Source: Thinopyrum elongatum (lineage: Eukaryota; Streptophyta; Magnoliopsida; Poales; Poaceae). From it: 64,000 nucleotides of DNA. Made by a program: the position numbers and the translations under genes. Within the stretch, counting starts at the first letter, position 1. Every line of letters begins with the position of its first letter. Shown here piece by piece: positions 1 to 10,807 of the stretch. Under the pieces are notes generated by a model. It was not told the DNA's origin and searched no databases. It worked only from the letters and a program-made list of their open reading frames with translations. Location of the stretch: positions 350,592,526-350,656,525 of the forward strand of contig CM022299.1 of NCBI GenBank assembly GCA_011799875.1, in the 5' to 3' direction.

Positions 1-2476
1 CTCGTACCACCGCACCGGAAGCTGCCCCGGCGCCTGCCACAGCCAAGCGGCCTAGGACTCCTCCTCCGCCTCCCCACTTAGACACCGCAACGGAGGTCGA
101 CTTTGACATCTCCGGCTTTAGTCCGGAGCGAGAGGAAGAAGAGTAAGTACTTTGCCACAGCTTTTACCTTCCAATCTTGCATCAATCTTACTGACTTGCT
201 TGTATTGTCTCTGAAGTGACACAGAAACCTTGCTGGAGAGGATGGCGAAGAGGTCAAGGACCTCTAAAGGTGACGAGCCCCCGGCAGGCTCCACTAGTGT
301 GCCAGAAACCATCATTGTGAGCCCGGAGTCTAGTCCTCAACGCAGCCCCCAGCGTAGCCCCCAGCACAGCCCCCAGCGTAAGTTCATTGTTCTTTTTCCG
401 CTGGCGGGTGCCGAGGTTTTCATTCTTGCCTACTAATATCTTTGGGTTCGCAGGAGAAGAACGGCAACAAGGAGAAGACATCCCCATTGTGCCTCCTTCA
501 TCGACCGCTCCGCCCACAAGCACGTCCCCGGCAAGAAATCCTGCCGACGAGCCCGTCCTAACTGAGGAGGAGCCGGCAAGCGCGGACTCCGGCGACACGC
601 CCCCGGCAACCGGAGTTGCCGGGAGGGGTGAAGCCACCTCCCGACAGCCCGACGCAGGTACTCGATTGCCTCAGGGTGCTTGTTACTCTTTTTCTGTTAT
701 CTCTCTGTCTTCGGTCACTTCAAACTTAAACCTTGATCTTATTCTGTTTTCCTCCTTCGCCCTTCAGAGTTCCCTGTGATGGAACACATGGACGTCAACG
801 TTGTGATCGAGGAGACCGCCAGGGATGCCGCCGCCGAAGCAGTCAGGATCGCTGCTAGCGAGGCCACCAAGGATGACATTGTCGAGGCTGGTGGTGCTTT
901 CGACGGGGAGGCCGCCAAGACAGCACAAGAGGAAACCGCCGAAGAACCTGCTGAAGGGGGCGACAGGGAGGCTGAGGACCGCACTGATAGCATTCCTGCC
1001 ACAGGAGCACCAGGCGCTGCACCGGCCACAGAGCCCCCTGTCACTGGTGAGGCGGCCACTGAAGACCAGCCATCAACATCTGAAGGCCCCTCATCCAGCA
1101 AGTACCTCAAGGTTGGCGAGAACCTGTTCATCAACTTGCCGGGGACGGCAAGCGCTGGGGCACCAGCCGAAGGAGAAGTTTTTGAAGAAATCATCGCTGC
1201 TGCCGGGCTTGAAGTTGTCGACGATCCCAGCACTAGCAGCGGCAAATCTGAAGAGGATCAGCTCCTTCAGGCCATGGGCGAGAATTTCCGCAAACTCCAG
1301 GCTCTCCATCGCGCCCGAAAAGACAAAGCGGACTCCAGAATGGTAGTTGTTGAGGCGGCCGAAGCAGATTTCCAAAGGCGCGTCGCACAATTGCAGATCT
1401 GGCACGCCGAGGCCCTCCAAGAGTTGGTTGCCGGCCGGGAACAAGTGAGCCAGTAGTGGAATGAGATCCTCCTGAAGCAATCCGATATGGAGAAGGCGCA
1501 TGATGAAGCTGTTCAAAGGATTGCTGCCGAAGATGCCCTCCTGACGGGGCGCCGCGTTGCTCTTGATGCTCATGAGGAAGATCTCACCGCACGTGAGCAG
1601 GCGCTCGCCGCCAAGCTTCGTAGCAAGGATGAGGATATTGAAAATCTTGTCGCGCGGCGGACCCAGGAGCTGGAGCAAAAACATAAGGAGGCGCTCGAAG
1701 CTCTGACTGCAAGTCACGCCGGCAAGCTCAAGGAGGCCATCGATGCTGCCGAAGCTGCAGAGGCCGCCAAGAACGAGCTGAACGACAAAGTGAAGAGGCT
1801 GGAAACAGTTCTCGAAGAGCACGGCAGGGAGCTCTCGACGCTCAAGGGGGGCAGGGAAAAAACCCTCCACTCCTTGGCGGAGATGCAAGTTGCCCTGTCC
1901 GACAAGACCAAGCAGCTCTCCTCTGCGGCTAATAATATTACGGTTCTGGAGCTGAAGCTGACCACGCTGCAGAAGTCTCTCGAGGCCGGCAAGGCCCGTG
2001 AGAAGGCTCTACTCAAGGATCTCCAAGGAGAGAGGAACCTGCTCAAGAGCGCCGCCGCTGCCCAAATCAAGTACGAGAAGGGAGTGGAGATCTGGACTGG
2101 CCGTCTCATCGCCACCGCGGAGAAGCTTACCGCAGAACTGTCAACCATGGGCTTGTCGAACTTCAAGTATTCTTCCGAGGAAAGAATATCCCCAAGTGCC
2201 AGGTTGACGATGTTCTTTGAAAGCATCATCAACGCGTTGAGGGTGCTCCAGTCTAGCCGGGTGACCCAACTGGCGAACGAGACTCGCCGGCTTTGCCGGG
2301 CCGTCCTCTGCAAGGTGCTCATCAAGGTGGTGCACAGCAATCCCGGCATCGACCTCTCCAACGCGCTCGGCCATCTGCCAAAGGATGCAAATGTTGAGGC
2401 GCTTGAAGAGTGCATCGCGCCTATCCTTGAGAAGGTGGATTCCATCAGAAGGATCGAAGGCCAGCGCAGGGATTGA
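1..2476 (+). pseudogene. Antisense intron-containing coiled-coil gene of Tat element A
   Basis: A plus-strand gene lies opposite the element's genomic strand. Splice junctions can be read: donor GTAAGT at 143, acceptor near 217-227, donor GTAAGT at 378, acceptor CAG ending 453, donor GTACTC at 658, acceptor CAG ending 767, and a final exon 768-2476. Early exons encode Pro/Ser/Glu-rich low-complexity protein. The last exon encodes a long Ala/Glu/Lys/Leu coiled coil (about 1490-2090) and a compact Leu/Arg-rich C-terminal domain ending in QRRD and TGA (2474-2476). An in-frame TAG at 1454-1456 interrupts the last exon while the same frame continues, so this copy is damaged. The 5' end is outside the window. 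Antisense ORFs of Tat elements are known but their function is not. I infer the same family from position and coiled-coil architecture. Confidence 0.75.
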
Positions 2477-3281
2477 GTGCTTTCCCCTTTTCTTGCCGTC
2501 ATCATCTCATGTAAAAGACAATTAAGTCTCAAGTTAGAGTTGCGGCAACTCATGGATGTAATACAATTTGACTATGTTTCGGTTCATGCTTGCTACTTTC
2601 CTTGTCTGATTCCTTTATGTATGGAGTTCATCCTACGCTTATTGACAAACTTGCCGGTGCGCAACCTGCCGCGAGCGCTGGGTGCGGGACTTCAGCAGCC
2701 TACTGGAGGCGTAGCGTCCGGCAAGACTCCTTGGTGTTCTTAGTGCAGCCACTTAAATCGCTGAGCGGGCTCGAAACAAAATAAGGGCGCGACCGATTAC
2801 AACAAGGGTTCCTTCGCGTGCAGATTTTGCATACAAGAGTCGGAATCGTCCAAGGAAATAACTTGGTAATAAAAGAAAAACTTGCTCTGAGTTTTTAAGA
2901 CTTAGCTTCCTGTCTTTGTTCTTCCTCCGGCAAGCGTCAATTCCGAACGTCACCAACTGGTATTCATATCTCCCTTCCCCCCCCCCGGCAAATGTGCACG
3001 CGAGGAATCCTTCTGTCTTTTGAGAAAAAGAAAGAAGAGAAAATAAAGGCATGAAACCTTGGCGGTTCGTTAGAACTTACCGGGATCAGGTGTCATACAA
3101 CATCTTAGATAAACATGCATATATATAAATATGAACATGGGAATCAATAAGGGAATGTACAACACTTAAATTTATTCATCTGTGCTCAGGGTCTGCGCCT
3201 GGCTTTGTACAAAGGATCACATGCCTTGCCGGCAAGACTTGTACAAAAAGGTGCTTGCCGGGAGCCCCCGGCAACCGTGCC
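2477..3281. other. Spacer between the convergent antisense gene and pol of element A
   Basis: About 800 bases separate the stop of the plus-strand gene (2476) from the stop of the minus-strand integrase (3282). No credible coding region is seen. It probably holds both 3' ends: on the plus side an AT-rich stretch follows the stop, and the sequence at 3180-3290 is recognisably similar to 54580-54690 of element B. It contains a C homopolymer near 2980. Confidence 0.6.
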
Positions 3282-3746
3282 TTATGGGTAGAACTTGCGA
3301 AGATGTTCGATATTCCAGGAATTACTCACTGGAACGCCATCTTCGGTCTCCAGGCGGACAGCGCCAGGCCTGGTGACTCGTACTACCCGATAAGGGCCTT
3401 CCCACTTTGGCGTCAACTTGTTTGAATTCTTGGCGGACTGAATCCGTCGAAGAACAAGGTCGCCTTCCTCAAGGCTTCGGGCATGAACTTTGCGGCTATG
3501 GTAGCAGCGCAAAGCTTGCTGGTAGCGTGCGGTTCGCACAGCAGCCTGAAGACGATTCTCCTCAAGGAGCACAGCGTCATCTCGCCGCAGTTGCTCTTGC
3601 TCGAGCTCATCATAAGCGAGCACTTGAGGAGATCCATATATGAGTTCCGTGGGGAGAACTGCTTCTGCTCCGTAGACTAGAGCGAAGGGCGTCTGGCCGG
3701 TGGCTCGATTTGGTGTCATTCTGATTGACCAAAGAACCACCGGCAA
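3282..3746 (-). pseudogene. pol: Integrase C-terminal part of element A (out of frame with upstream pol)
   Basis: This 154-codon frame continues the integrase of element A after a frameshift. It holds the end of the catalytic core region (a PNRATGQTPF-type motif followed by LVYGAEAVLP, typical of Gypsy integrases) and a basic C-terminal segment with KWEGPYRV, the GPY/F module of Gypsy integrases. It ends with HLRKFYP and a stop at 3282. It overlaps the preceding frame by about 30 bases. The break lies in a short A-run on the coding strand at plus positions 3772-3775, where a one-base loss best explains the change of frame. The corresponding part of element B is at 54683-54952. Confidence 0.88.
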
Positions 3747-6691
3747 CTCATCAATCCAGCATCTTCCGCACTTTTCAGCCTGTCGAAGGTTCTGGTCCTG
3801 AGACCGCGCAACACTTCAGCATTGGCCCTCTCCGCTTGGCCGTTACTTCTTGGGTGAGCAACAGAGGCAAAACAAATCTTGCCGCCAAGGTCTTGGACGT
3901 ACTGCATGAAGGTGCGACTTGTGAACTGCGTGCCATTGTCGGTGATGATCCTGTTGGGCACACCGAAACGGCAAACAATTCCCTTGAAGAACTTGACAGC
4001 CGATTGTGCTGTCACCTTCCTCACTGCTTCCACCTCCGGCCACTTTGTGAACTTGTCGATAGCAATGTACAAGTACTCAAAGCCCCCAGTAGCACGGGGG
4101 AAAGGGCCCAGTATGTCGAGCCCCCAGACCGAAAATGGCCAGGAGAGAGGGATTGTCTGAAGAGCTTGAGCTGGTTGATGTAATTTCTTCGAATGAAACT
4201 GGCACACTTCACACTTGGTTACTAGTGCAGTTGCATCCTGGAGGACGGTAGGCCAAAAGAAACCTTGCCGGAATACTTTCCCGGCAAGCGCTCTTGACCC
4301 TATGTGAGAGCCACATATGCCCCCATGTATCTCCGCCAACAGCTCTAGTCCATCCTCTCGAGGAATGCACTTCAATTTCACACCGTTTGGTCTCTTTCTG
4401 TATAGGACGTCGTCGACGAACTTGTACATAATAGACCGACGGGCTACTCTTTCCGCTTCTTCCTGTTCCTCCGAGAGTTCTCCTGTTTGAAGGAAATGGA
4501 CAATGTGCTGCGCCCATGCTGGAGCCTGAGGCTCGACGGCTAGGACTAAAGGCATCTCCTCTGCCGGGGGAACGTTTGTCTCGACAGCAAGGGCCTGAGG
4601 CCCTGCCGGAGCCTGTTGTTCCTCGGCAGGCATGTCGATCCCGGCAACTTCCTTGCCGGCGGCTCCGGGGAGCTCTGCCGGGAAGTACTGGCCAGAGTTC
4701 AACTTTCTTCTCTTTTCTTGCCGCATCAATGGCGCCATCGATGATTGAGTCAATTGGAGCACAAAAGTTCCTGGTTCCACAGGCAACTTGAGGGCGGCAC
4801 GCTTTGACAGGTCGTCGGCTATATTGTTCTCGGCACGAGGAACGTGCTCCATTTGGAGACCGTCAAAGCGCTCTTCTAATTTCCTCACTTCATCTACGTA
4901 GGCCTGCATCAATGGACTTTGATAACTCTTGTTAACTTGCCTGACGACAAGTTGTGAATCGCCTTTGATGATGAGCTTTCTGATACCAAGGTCTGACGCG
5001 ATCCTGAGACCGGCAAGCAAACCCTCGTATTCTGCAGTGTTGTTGGTTGAACTCTCCCGGGGAAAGTGCATTTGAACTACGTACTTGAGGTGCTCTCCAG
5101 TGGGTGCGACAAGCAGCACGCCAGCACCGGCGCCTTGCAGCGAGAAAGCCCTGTCAAAGTACATAACCCATTGCTGATCGATTTCCTTGCCGGGGAGAGT
5201 TGTTTCTTGAACTTCCTCGTCTGGCGTCGGGGTCCACTCTGCAATGAACTCCGCCAAGGCCCTGCTCTGAATCGTCGAAGTGCTTTCAAACTTAAGGCCA
5301 AAACTGGACAACTCCAACGCCCACTCCACGATCCTGCCGGTTGCCTCTGGATTTTGCAAAATCCGTTGCAACGGAAAGCGAGTGATGATGGTGATCTCAT
5401 GTGCTTGAAAATAATGGCGCAGCTTCCTCGAGGCCATAAGGAGGCCGAAAAGCAACTTCTGCACACCAGAATATCTTGACCTAGCTCCTTGTAAAAGAGA
5501 GCTGACAAAATAAACTAGGCGCTGCACCACCTTCTTCTTCTGCACGGGTTCTTCTGTTTGCGCAGATCCTGTCTTGTCGGGATCAACCCTTGCCGGGGAA
5601 GATCTTGCCGCGTCATTTGGCAGTCCTGCCGCTGGCGTTGCTTCCTCATCAGCTTCTCTCTGCGCCACTAGCGCAGCGCTAACCACTTGATTTGTTGCTG
5701 CCAGATACAGCAGCAACGGCTCTTGTGGTTTAGGCGCGACTAGCGTCAGCGGAGAAGAAAGGTATTTCTTCAAATCTTGCAGCGCAGCCTCCGCCTCCGG
5801 AGTCCATTTCATCAGACCTGCCCTCTTCAAAATTTTGAAGAAGGGCAGGGCGCACTCAGCAGATTTGGAAATTAACCTGCTTAGAGCAGCAACACAGCCG
5901 GCAAGACGACGCACGTCCTTGACGCGTCTCGGCGCTTCAATTTGCTCAATAGCTTTGATCTTGTCGGGGTTCGCTTCGATTCCGCGGCAAGATACAAAGA
6001 ATCCGAGGAGCTTGCCGGAAGGAACACCGAACACGCACTTCTCAGGATTGAGCTTCAAATTGATCTTGCGCAAGTTTGCAAATGTTTCTTCTAAGTCTTG
6101 AATGAGCGTTGCTTTATCTTTGGTTTTGACCACTATATCATCCATATACGCCTCCATGTTTCTATGGAGTTGTGGCTCAAAACCAATCTGGATTGCTCTG
6201 GCGAATGTTGAACCAGCACTTTTCAACCCGAAAGGCATTCGTATGAAACAATACGTACCACATGGGGTGATAAAGGCGGTCTTCTCTTCATCTTCCTTTG
6301 CCATAAAAATCTGATGATACCCTGAATAGGCATCAAGGAAGGACAGGAGATCACAACAAGCGGTGGCATCCACAATTTGGTCGATGCGCGGCAAGGGAAA
6401 AGGATCTTTTGGACAAGCTTTATTGATATCTGTATAATCGATACAAAGCCACCATTTTCCATTCGCCTTTCGTACTACAACCGGATTGGCCAACCAGGTT
6501 GGATGAAGCACTCCTTTGACCAGTCCTGCCGCCTCCAGCTTCTTAATTTCTTCGGCAATGAATTCTTGCCGCTCCAAGGCCTGCTTCCTGACCCTTTGCT
6601 TGACGGGCCGCGCATGAGGACAGACAGCAAGGTGGTGCTCAATTACCTTCCTGGGAACACCGGGGATGTCAGACGGTTGCCATGCAAACAC
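3716..6691 (-). pseudogene. pol: Reverse transcriptase, RNase H and integrase core of Tat element A
   Basis: An open stretch of 991 codons covers most of pol. The RT has the YMDD active site at about residues 182-185 of this stretch, preceded by MPFGLKSAG. RNase H follows with a MYFDRAFS start (an Arg where Gly is usual beside the first catalytic Asp), an NNTAEYEGLLAGL block and a GDSQLV block. A variable linker leads to integrase with an HHCC-type zinc region (CEVCQFH), LDILGPF, TDNGTQF and GQAERANAE, which supply the D, D and E catalytic residues. It is joined in frame to gag-protease across one TAG at 6731-6733 and loses frame near 3772-3775. These enzymes copy and integrate the element. 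This copy looks inactive. Confidence 0.93.
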
Positions 6692-6730
6692 GTTGACATT
6701 CGCCCGCAGGAAAGCAACGAGCGTGCTTTC

Positions 6731-8218
6731 CTATTTGTCATCTAGGGTGGAACTTATGGTGAAAGTTCCCCCCGTTCCGTCCTCCCTAGCAGGCACCTTC
6801 TTGGTTTCCGGCGGAGCAGCCTTGGACTTCTTGTTCTTGCCGGTGGAACTCTCTGGTATGTCCTCGATGGAAGCGCAGCACTCCGAGGAGGTGCGCTTGC
6901 CGGAGTTCGCGCCAAGGTTCCTGCCGGTCTTCTTCTTCCCCCCGGGAGTTTCAGCGGCAGGAGCAGATGCCTTGACGGCAGGTGCTGCAACTGCTTCCCG
7001 GTAAAGTTGATCGGCATAGATGAGCGCATTCTTCTTATCAGAATGGATAGTGATGACGCTCAACGGCCTAGGCATCTTCAAGACGTTGTACGCGTAGTGT
7101 GATGCCGCCATAAACTTAGCCAGCGCTGGCCGACCAAGGATCCCATTGTATGACATCGGGATCTTGGCAACATCAAACACCACCTTCTCGGTCCTGAAGT
7201 TAAGCTCGCTGCCAAATGTTACCGGCAGCGTGATCTTGCCCTTAGGCTGGGTTCTTCCCGGGTTGACCCCTTGAAACGTACCCGTTTCCTCGAGGTCCTC
7301 GTCGGGAATCTGAAGCTTTCTGAGCACATCCGGTGAGATTAAGTTTAGGCTGGCCCCGCCGTCAACTAACATATTCGTCACCTTGAGGTTGCGAATCGTT
7401 GGCGAAACCAACAATGGCAAGCACCCGACCGCAGTTGTGCGATCAGGGTGATCCTCGGCGTCAAAGATGATAGGCGTGCTGGACCACTTCAGGGGCCTAC
7501 ACGCATCGGGGGATGGCTCTGCCGCATTGACCTCCCGCACCCACTGCTTGAGTTGGCGGTGGGAGGAATGCAGCGAGGCACCCCCATCAATGCACATGGC
7601 CTCCGTAGCCTTCTGGAATTCTTGCTCACTGGATTCATCATCATCATCTCCTTCTTTATCTCGGCCCCGAGCGGGCCGATCCTTTTGCTGCTTGGCCTTG
7701 CCGCGGCGACCCCCTCGGCCACCGCGCTTCTTGCCGGACCCATCAGCACCATCTTGGGCCTTCTCCTTATCTCGCCTCTCGTATTCGGCCCTCTGCTTCT
7801 CGGCAAGCTGCTCGACTTGCCGGCGGTTCTGGAGATCGTGGCCCTTGGTGCGATGGATCTTGCAATACTGCTTGCCGGAGTTCTCCGACTTGTCGGCAGC
7901 CGCCAAGGCCTGACAGGAAGGGCACCCGGCAAGATCCTTGCCGGGGTCGCCAACCTTGGCCTTCTTGGCGGCGCCGGGGTTGTCGGATTCCTCGACAGCA
8001 AGCACGGCCTTGCCTCCGCGCTTCCTGTTCCGCCGCCGGCCTTTCCTTGACGGGGCCGCGGCGTCTTCATCTTCGGACTCGCCCGCCGCGCCAACAGCCT
8101 CACCAGGAAGTTTCCTCCCCTCTTCAGCTCGAGCGCACTTGTCAGCCAGAGCGTAAAGCTCGGCGATACTCCTGACTTTGTTCATTGCCAGCTCTTCCCG
8201 CATTTTGCGGTTACGCAC
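6731..8218 (-). pseudogene. gag: Gag C-terminal part and aspartic protease of Tat element A
   Basis: This 495-codon stretch lies between two in-frame TAG codons (8222-8224 upstream, 6731-6733 at its end). The first part is a Lys/Arg/Glu-rich nucleocapsid-like region containing a CPSC pair and then a YCKIHRTKGHDLQN segment. The latter resembles the C-x2-H-x4-H-x4-C knuckle of Tat gags, but the final cysteine position reads Arg. The second part holds the protease with the active-site motif VDGGAS and, further on, ILGRPALAKF, the second conserved protease block. A Lys-rich linker follows to the RT. The protease would process the Gag-Pol polyprotein inside the virus-like particle. Order and motifs are clear, and loss of the last knuckle ligand is an extra defect. 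Confidence 0.88.
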
Positions 8219-8323
8219 GTTCTAATGGAACGCGCTAACAACAGCGGCAGGATGAACGTCAGGAATATTGTACTGCACCCGGCTAAATCTCTGGATGAAC
8301 TTGCGCAGGGACTCGCCCTCCTT

Positions 8324-9616
8324 CTAAGGGATGATGTGCAAATCGCTCTCTTGGCCAGGAGCTTGGTGGCCTCCAACGAAGGCGCCAACAAACTGATGGC
8401 ACAAATCTGACCAGGAAGAAATAGAATTCTCTGCCAGATGCATCAACCACGACCTGACGTTGGGCTTGAGCACCAACGGGAAGTAGTTGGCAAGTATCTT
8501 GTCATCTCGGCCCTCGGCAGCCTGCACCGCAATGGTGTAGATGCTCAGGAACTCCGAGGGATGGGTCTTTCCGTCATACTTCTCCAGGACCTCTGGCTTA
8601 AAGGTTCGGGAATTGGGCCACCGGACTTGCCGCAGCTCACGGTTAAACGCTGGAGTTCCTACCTCATAAGGCAAGTCTCCTACGTCCCTTGGCGCAGGCT
8701 CGTCAACAGCCGGCCCCGCGCACTTATCGGACTGATAGCGCGCTTCCCGTCGCCGCTCGATGGTAGTTCGAGCATCCTCCTTGCCTCGCTCCTGGAGAAC
8801 TTGACGCTGATCACGGCGCATCCGTGGATCGGACGACACCGTGGAAACTTCTTCATGGCGGTCGACTTGCTGGGTTGTCGGCCGCCGCTGGTGCCGCGGA
8901 GGGGAGTGCACTGTGGTTGCACCACCTCCGGTTTTCTCTACATCGGCTCGCGCCGGATCGATGGGCCTCCGCTGCGAGGGGCCTGCCTCTTGCGGTCCAT
9001 CTTTGTTGGCGAAGCCGATGAGGCTCTGGATGGTAGCTCGCCACTCCTCCATCTTCTCCGGGGCAGGAGGAAAATCGAGGAGCAGCTGCGCATGTGCCAA
9101 GGCTTCCGCTGGCGTAGGTGGCGGCGACAAGTGTGAGGTACGTGAGGTGCTCTGACTCCTAACCATGTTAGAAGGAGCACCACCACGGTCACGCGACCGC
9201 GCGCCACCTCCGCCGGCAGCTCGGTGTGCATGCTGGTCTCGCGCATCTTGGGATCTATGCGCCGAAACCTTTTCATGGGGACGTCCGGAACCACCAGCAC
9301 CATGACGTCGCTCATCATGCACGACCTGGGTAGGTCGTGAGGCTTGGGCCGGCGCGGGAGCTCCAGCAGGCGCCCTTCGATCTCTCGAGTTCGTTGTGCC
9401 ACCCGTAGGCAACACAGTGCCATCTCTAGATCCAGCGGCATGCAGGTTACCACTGCCATTGTGAACGATACCGCTCGCTTGGCTCGATTCACCAGAATGC
9501 CGCGGCGGTTCTAGTCCTCTTCCTTCTGCACCCATGCCATCGCCAGTACGCAAAGGTGTAGGCAAAACGGACGCGGACGGTTGCACTGTCGCAGTGCTCT
9601 TCTTCTTGGGTGGCAT
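8324..9616 (-). pseudogene. gag: Gag N-terminal and capsid region of Tat element A
   Basis: Translation starts at the ATG at 9614-9616, just inside the element's 5' untranslated leader, with a basic MPPKKK start. About 250 residues of low-complexity, Arg/Ser/Pro/His-rich sequence precede a conserved retrotransposon Gag block (KYDGKTHPSEFL ... NYFPLVLKPNVRSWLMHL ... SWSDL). The frame stops at TAG 8324-8326, but Gag-like coding sequence continues in the same frame to 8227, then meets a second TAG at 8222-8224. Gag packages element RNA in cytoplasmic particles. Both stops sit where a glutamine CAG with one C-to-T change would explain them. Confidence 0.88.
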
Positions 9617-9680
9617 GATGATGAAGATGATGAAGAAACCTAGGCGCTGGGCACTAGATCGGGTTCACGCAACCTTCAAT

Positions 9681-9699
9681 CCCCCTACCTGGCGCGCCA
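9681..9699 (-). promoter_or_regulatory. Primer-binding-site-like sequence of element A
   Basis: Read on the minus strand, TGGCGCGCCAGGTAGGGGG lies four bases inside the LTR end at 9704. This is where a tRNA primes minus-strand DNA synthesis, and a TGG start complements the CCA tail of a tRNA. I do not assign the tRNA species. Confidence 0.75.
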
Positions 9700-9703
9700 A
9701 AGA

Positions 9704-10572
9704 TGTCGGAGTACGACACCTATGGGATCCCAAGAGACCCCTTTACTATTCGGCGGGGGGAGAGGTATACGCAAAGAGCAGAACCAGTGATCGACGCGGG
9801 AAGTTTTTACCCAGGTTCGGGCCACTGATCAGCGTAAAACCCTACTCCTACTTTGTGTTCTTATTGATGTTCTTGAGCCCAACCTTCAGGAGAGCTCGCA
9901 ATGAACAGTACGTTCAAAGAGCAGCTACGCATGCAGAATGGGCCAGAAGTCCTTCTCTCTAGCAGTTGCCTTGGGCCTCCTTTTATATGCTCAAAGGGGT
10001 CTCCACAGTGGCAAAATGTACATACATTGAGGTGTAAAGTAGCTACAGGGTATCATACCTAACCCCTGACGGATTAGGACAAACGCATTTAATGCACCGT
10101 GAGGTGTCCGTTTAGGTGTCCTCACTTTCTTGGTGCTGGAAAAAGGAGCCATCCCATCAGCACCGCTTAAGCTCTCCTCCTCTGGCACGTCGCCACGCAT
10201 CCAGGGAAGGACCCAGAATGTCAGACTTGTTACTGTGCCGAAGCGGTGGCACAGTGGCAGAATCTTGCCAGGCGCCGAGCCTTGCCGGGCACCAAACCTT
10301 GCCGGGCGCCAAGCCTTGCCGGGCACCAGGGCTTGCTGGGAACCAAGCCTTGCCGGGCTCCACAGGCCATCCCGGCAAGGATCTTGCCGGGGAAGCTGGC
10401 CTTCGAATTCCAGCTTTGCTTATCTGCTGATCCTCAGATCTCTGACTTGATGATTTCCTTGATGGCTTGAATCGACCTCGAGCTGTTCCCGGCAAGCCTT
10501 GCCGCGAGGATGGCTACAACTGCCCGTGCACAAGTACGGGGTACTAGTGGCCCAATACTTAGTACACCGACA
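9704..10572 (-). repeat. 5' LTR of Tat element A
   Basis: The LTR is 869 bp with matched inverted ends on the plus strand: TGTCGGAGTAC at 9704 and GTACACCGACA ending at 10572. On the minus strand a TATAAAA box lies at 9981-9987, suggesting the transcription start. The sequence just inside the left end (AAGAGCAGAACCAGTGATC, TTTACCCAGGTTCGGGCC) resembles the LTR of element B at 52130-52200. The upstream half in element orientation contains a short tandem repeat. The flanking target site cannot be compared because the other LTR is outside the window. Confidence 0.88.
10262..10365 (-). repeat. 17-18 bp minisatellite inside the LTR of element A
   Basis: About five tandem copies of a CCTTGCCGGGCACCAAG-like unit lie here (one reads GCTTGCTGGGAACCAAG). 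The CTTGCCGG core recurs outside the array at 10375-10395 and 10490-10505. In element orientation the array lies upstream of the TATA box, the place where retrotransposon LTRs often carry repeated regulatory motifs. Confidence 0.8.
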
Positions 10573-10807
10573 AGTGACTACAAGCAAACAACTAAACAAG
10601 ACAATAAGGAAATAAATAAGCAATCAACTAATGCTAGGCTATTACGGCTATTACACATATTACATCCACTAGGCATCAAAGTTCGCCACCAGTGCAAATA
10701 TAGGGAACAAAGCAGCATATTACATACACTGGCCGTCTAAATTGGCCACCAGTGCAAATAAACGCGGCAGCAAAACAAGTCCATAACTGAAACAACTTCA
10801 GAAGAGC
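10573..10807 (-). other. 3' flank of the decayed multi-exon gene
   Basis: No coding region is seen. It contains two copies of a short segment around TTGGCCACCAGTGCAAATA (about 10685-10705 and 10740-10760) and two of a TTACAT-CACT phrase. It is likely 3' untranslated sequence of the gene ending at 10808. It is cut at 10572 by the end of Tat element A. Confidence 0.5.

Larger units (their letters stand above)
1..10572 (-). mobile_element. Tat-lineage Gypsy LTR retrotransposon A, 3' LTR outside window
   Basis: On the minus strand the order is LTR (9704-10572), PBS-like site, gag, protease, RT, RNase H, integrase. It is followed by a convergent plus-strand gene at 1-2476. Its 3' LTR lies left of base 1. 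Protease-RT-RNaseH-integrase order defines Ty3/Gypsy. An antisense gene between pol and the 3' LTR is known from Tat elements such as Grande and Retand, so the Tat assignment is inference from layout. The element joins the 3' side of a decayed host-like gene at 10573. Coding capacity is broken by three in-frame TAG codons and one frameshift on the minus strand and one TAG in the antisense gene. The sequence is rich in CTTGCCGG/CCGGCAAG words throughout. A related copy (B) occupies the right end of the window. Confidence 0.9.

Noticed and set aside
1714..2553. Long minus-strand open frame opposite the coiled-coil exon
   Set aside because: It mirrors the plus-strand coiled coil; the Ser/Leu/Arg-rich translation has no domain and the plus strand has coding character and a proper stop.
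7448..8103. Plus- and minus-strand open frames overlapping the Tat A gag-protease region
   Set aside because: They are other-frame shadows of the Lys/Glu-rich Gag sequence; the true frame is fixed by protease motifs.
9681..9699. tRNA gene near the PBS-like sites
   Set aside because: Only 12-19 base stretches complementary to tRNA 3' ends are present at each PBS; no cloverleaf is found.
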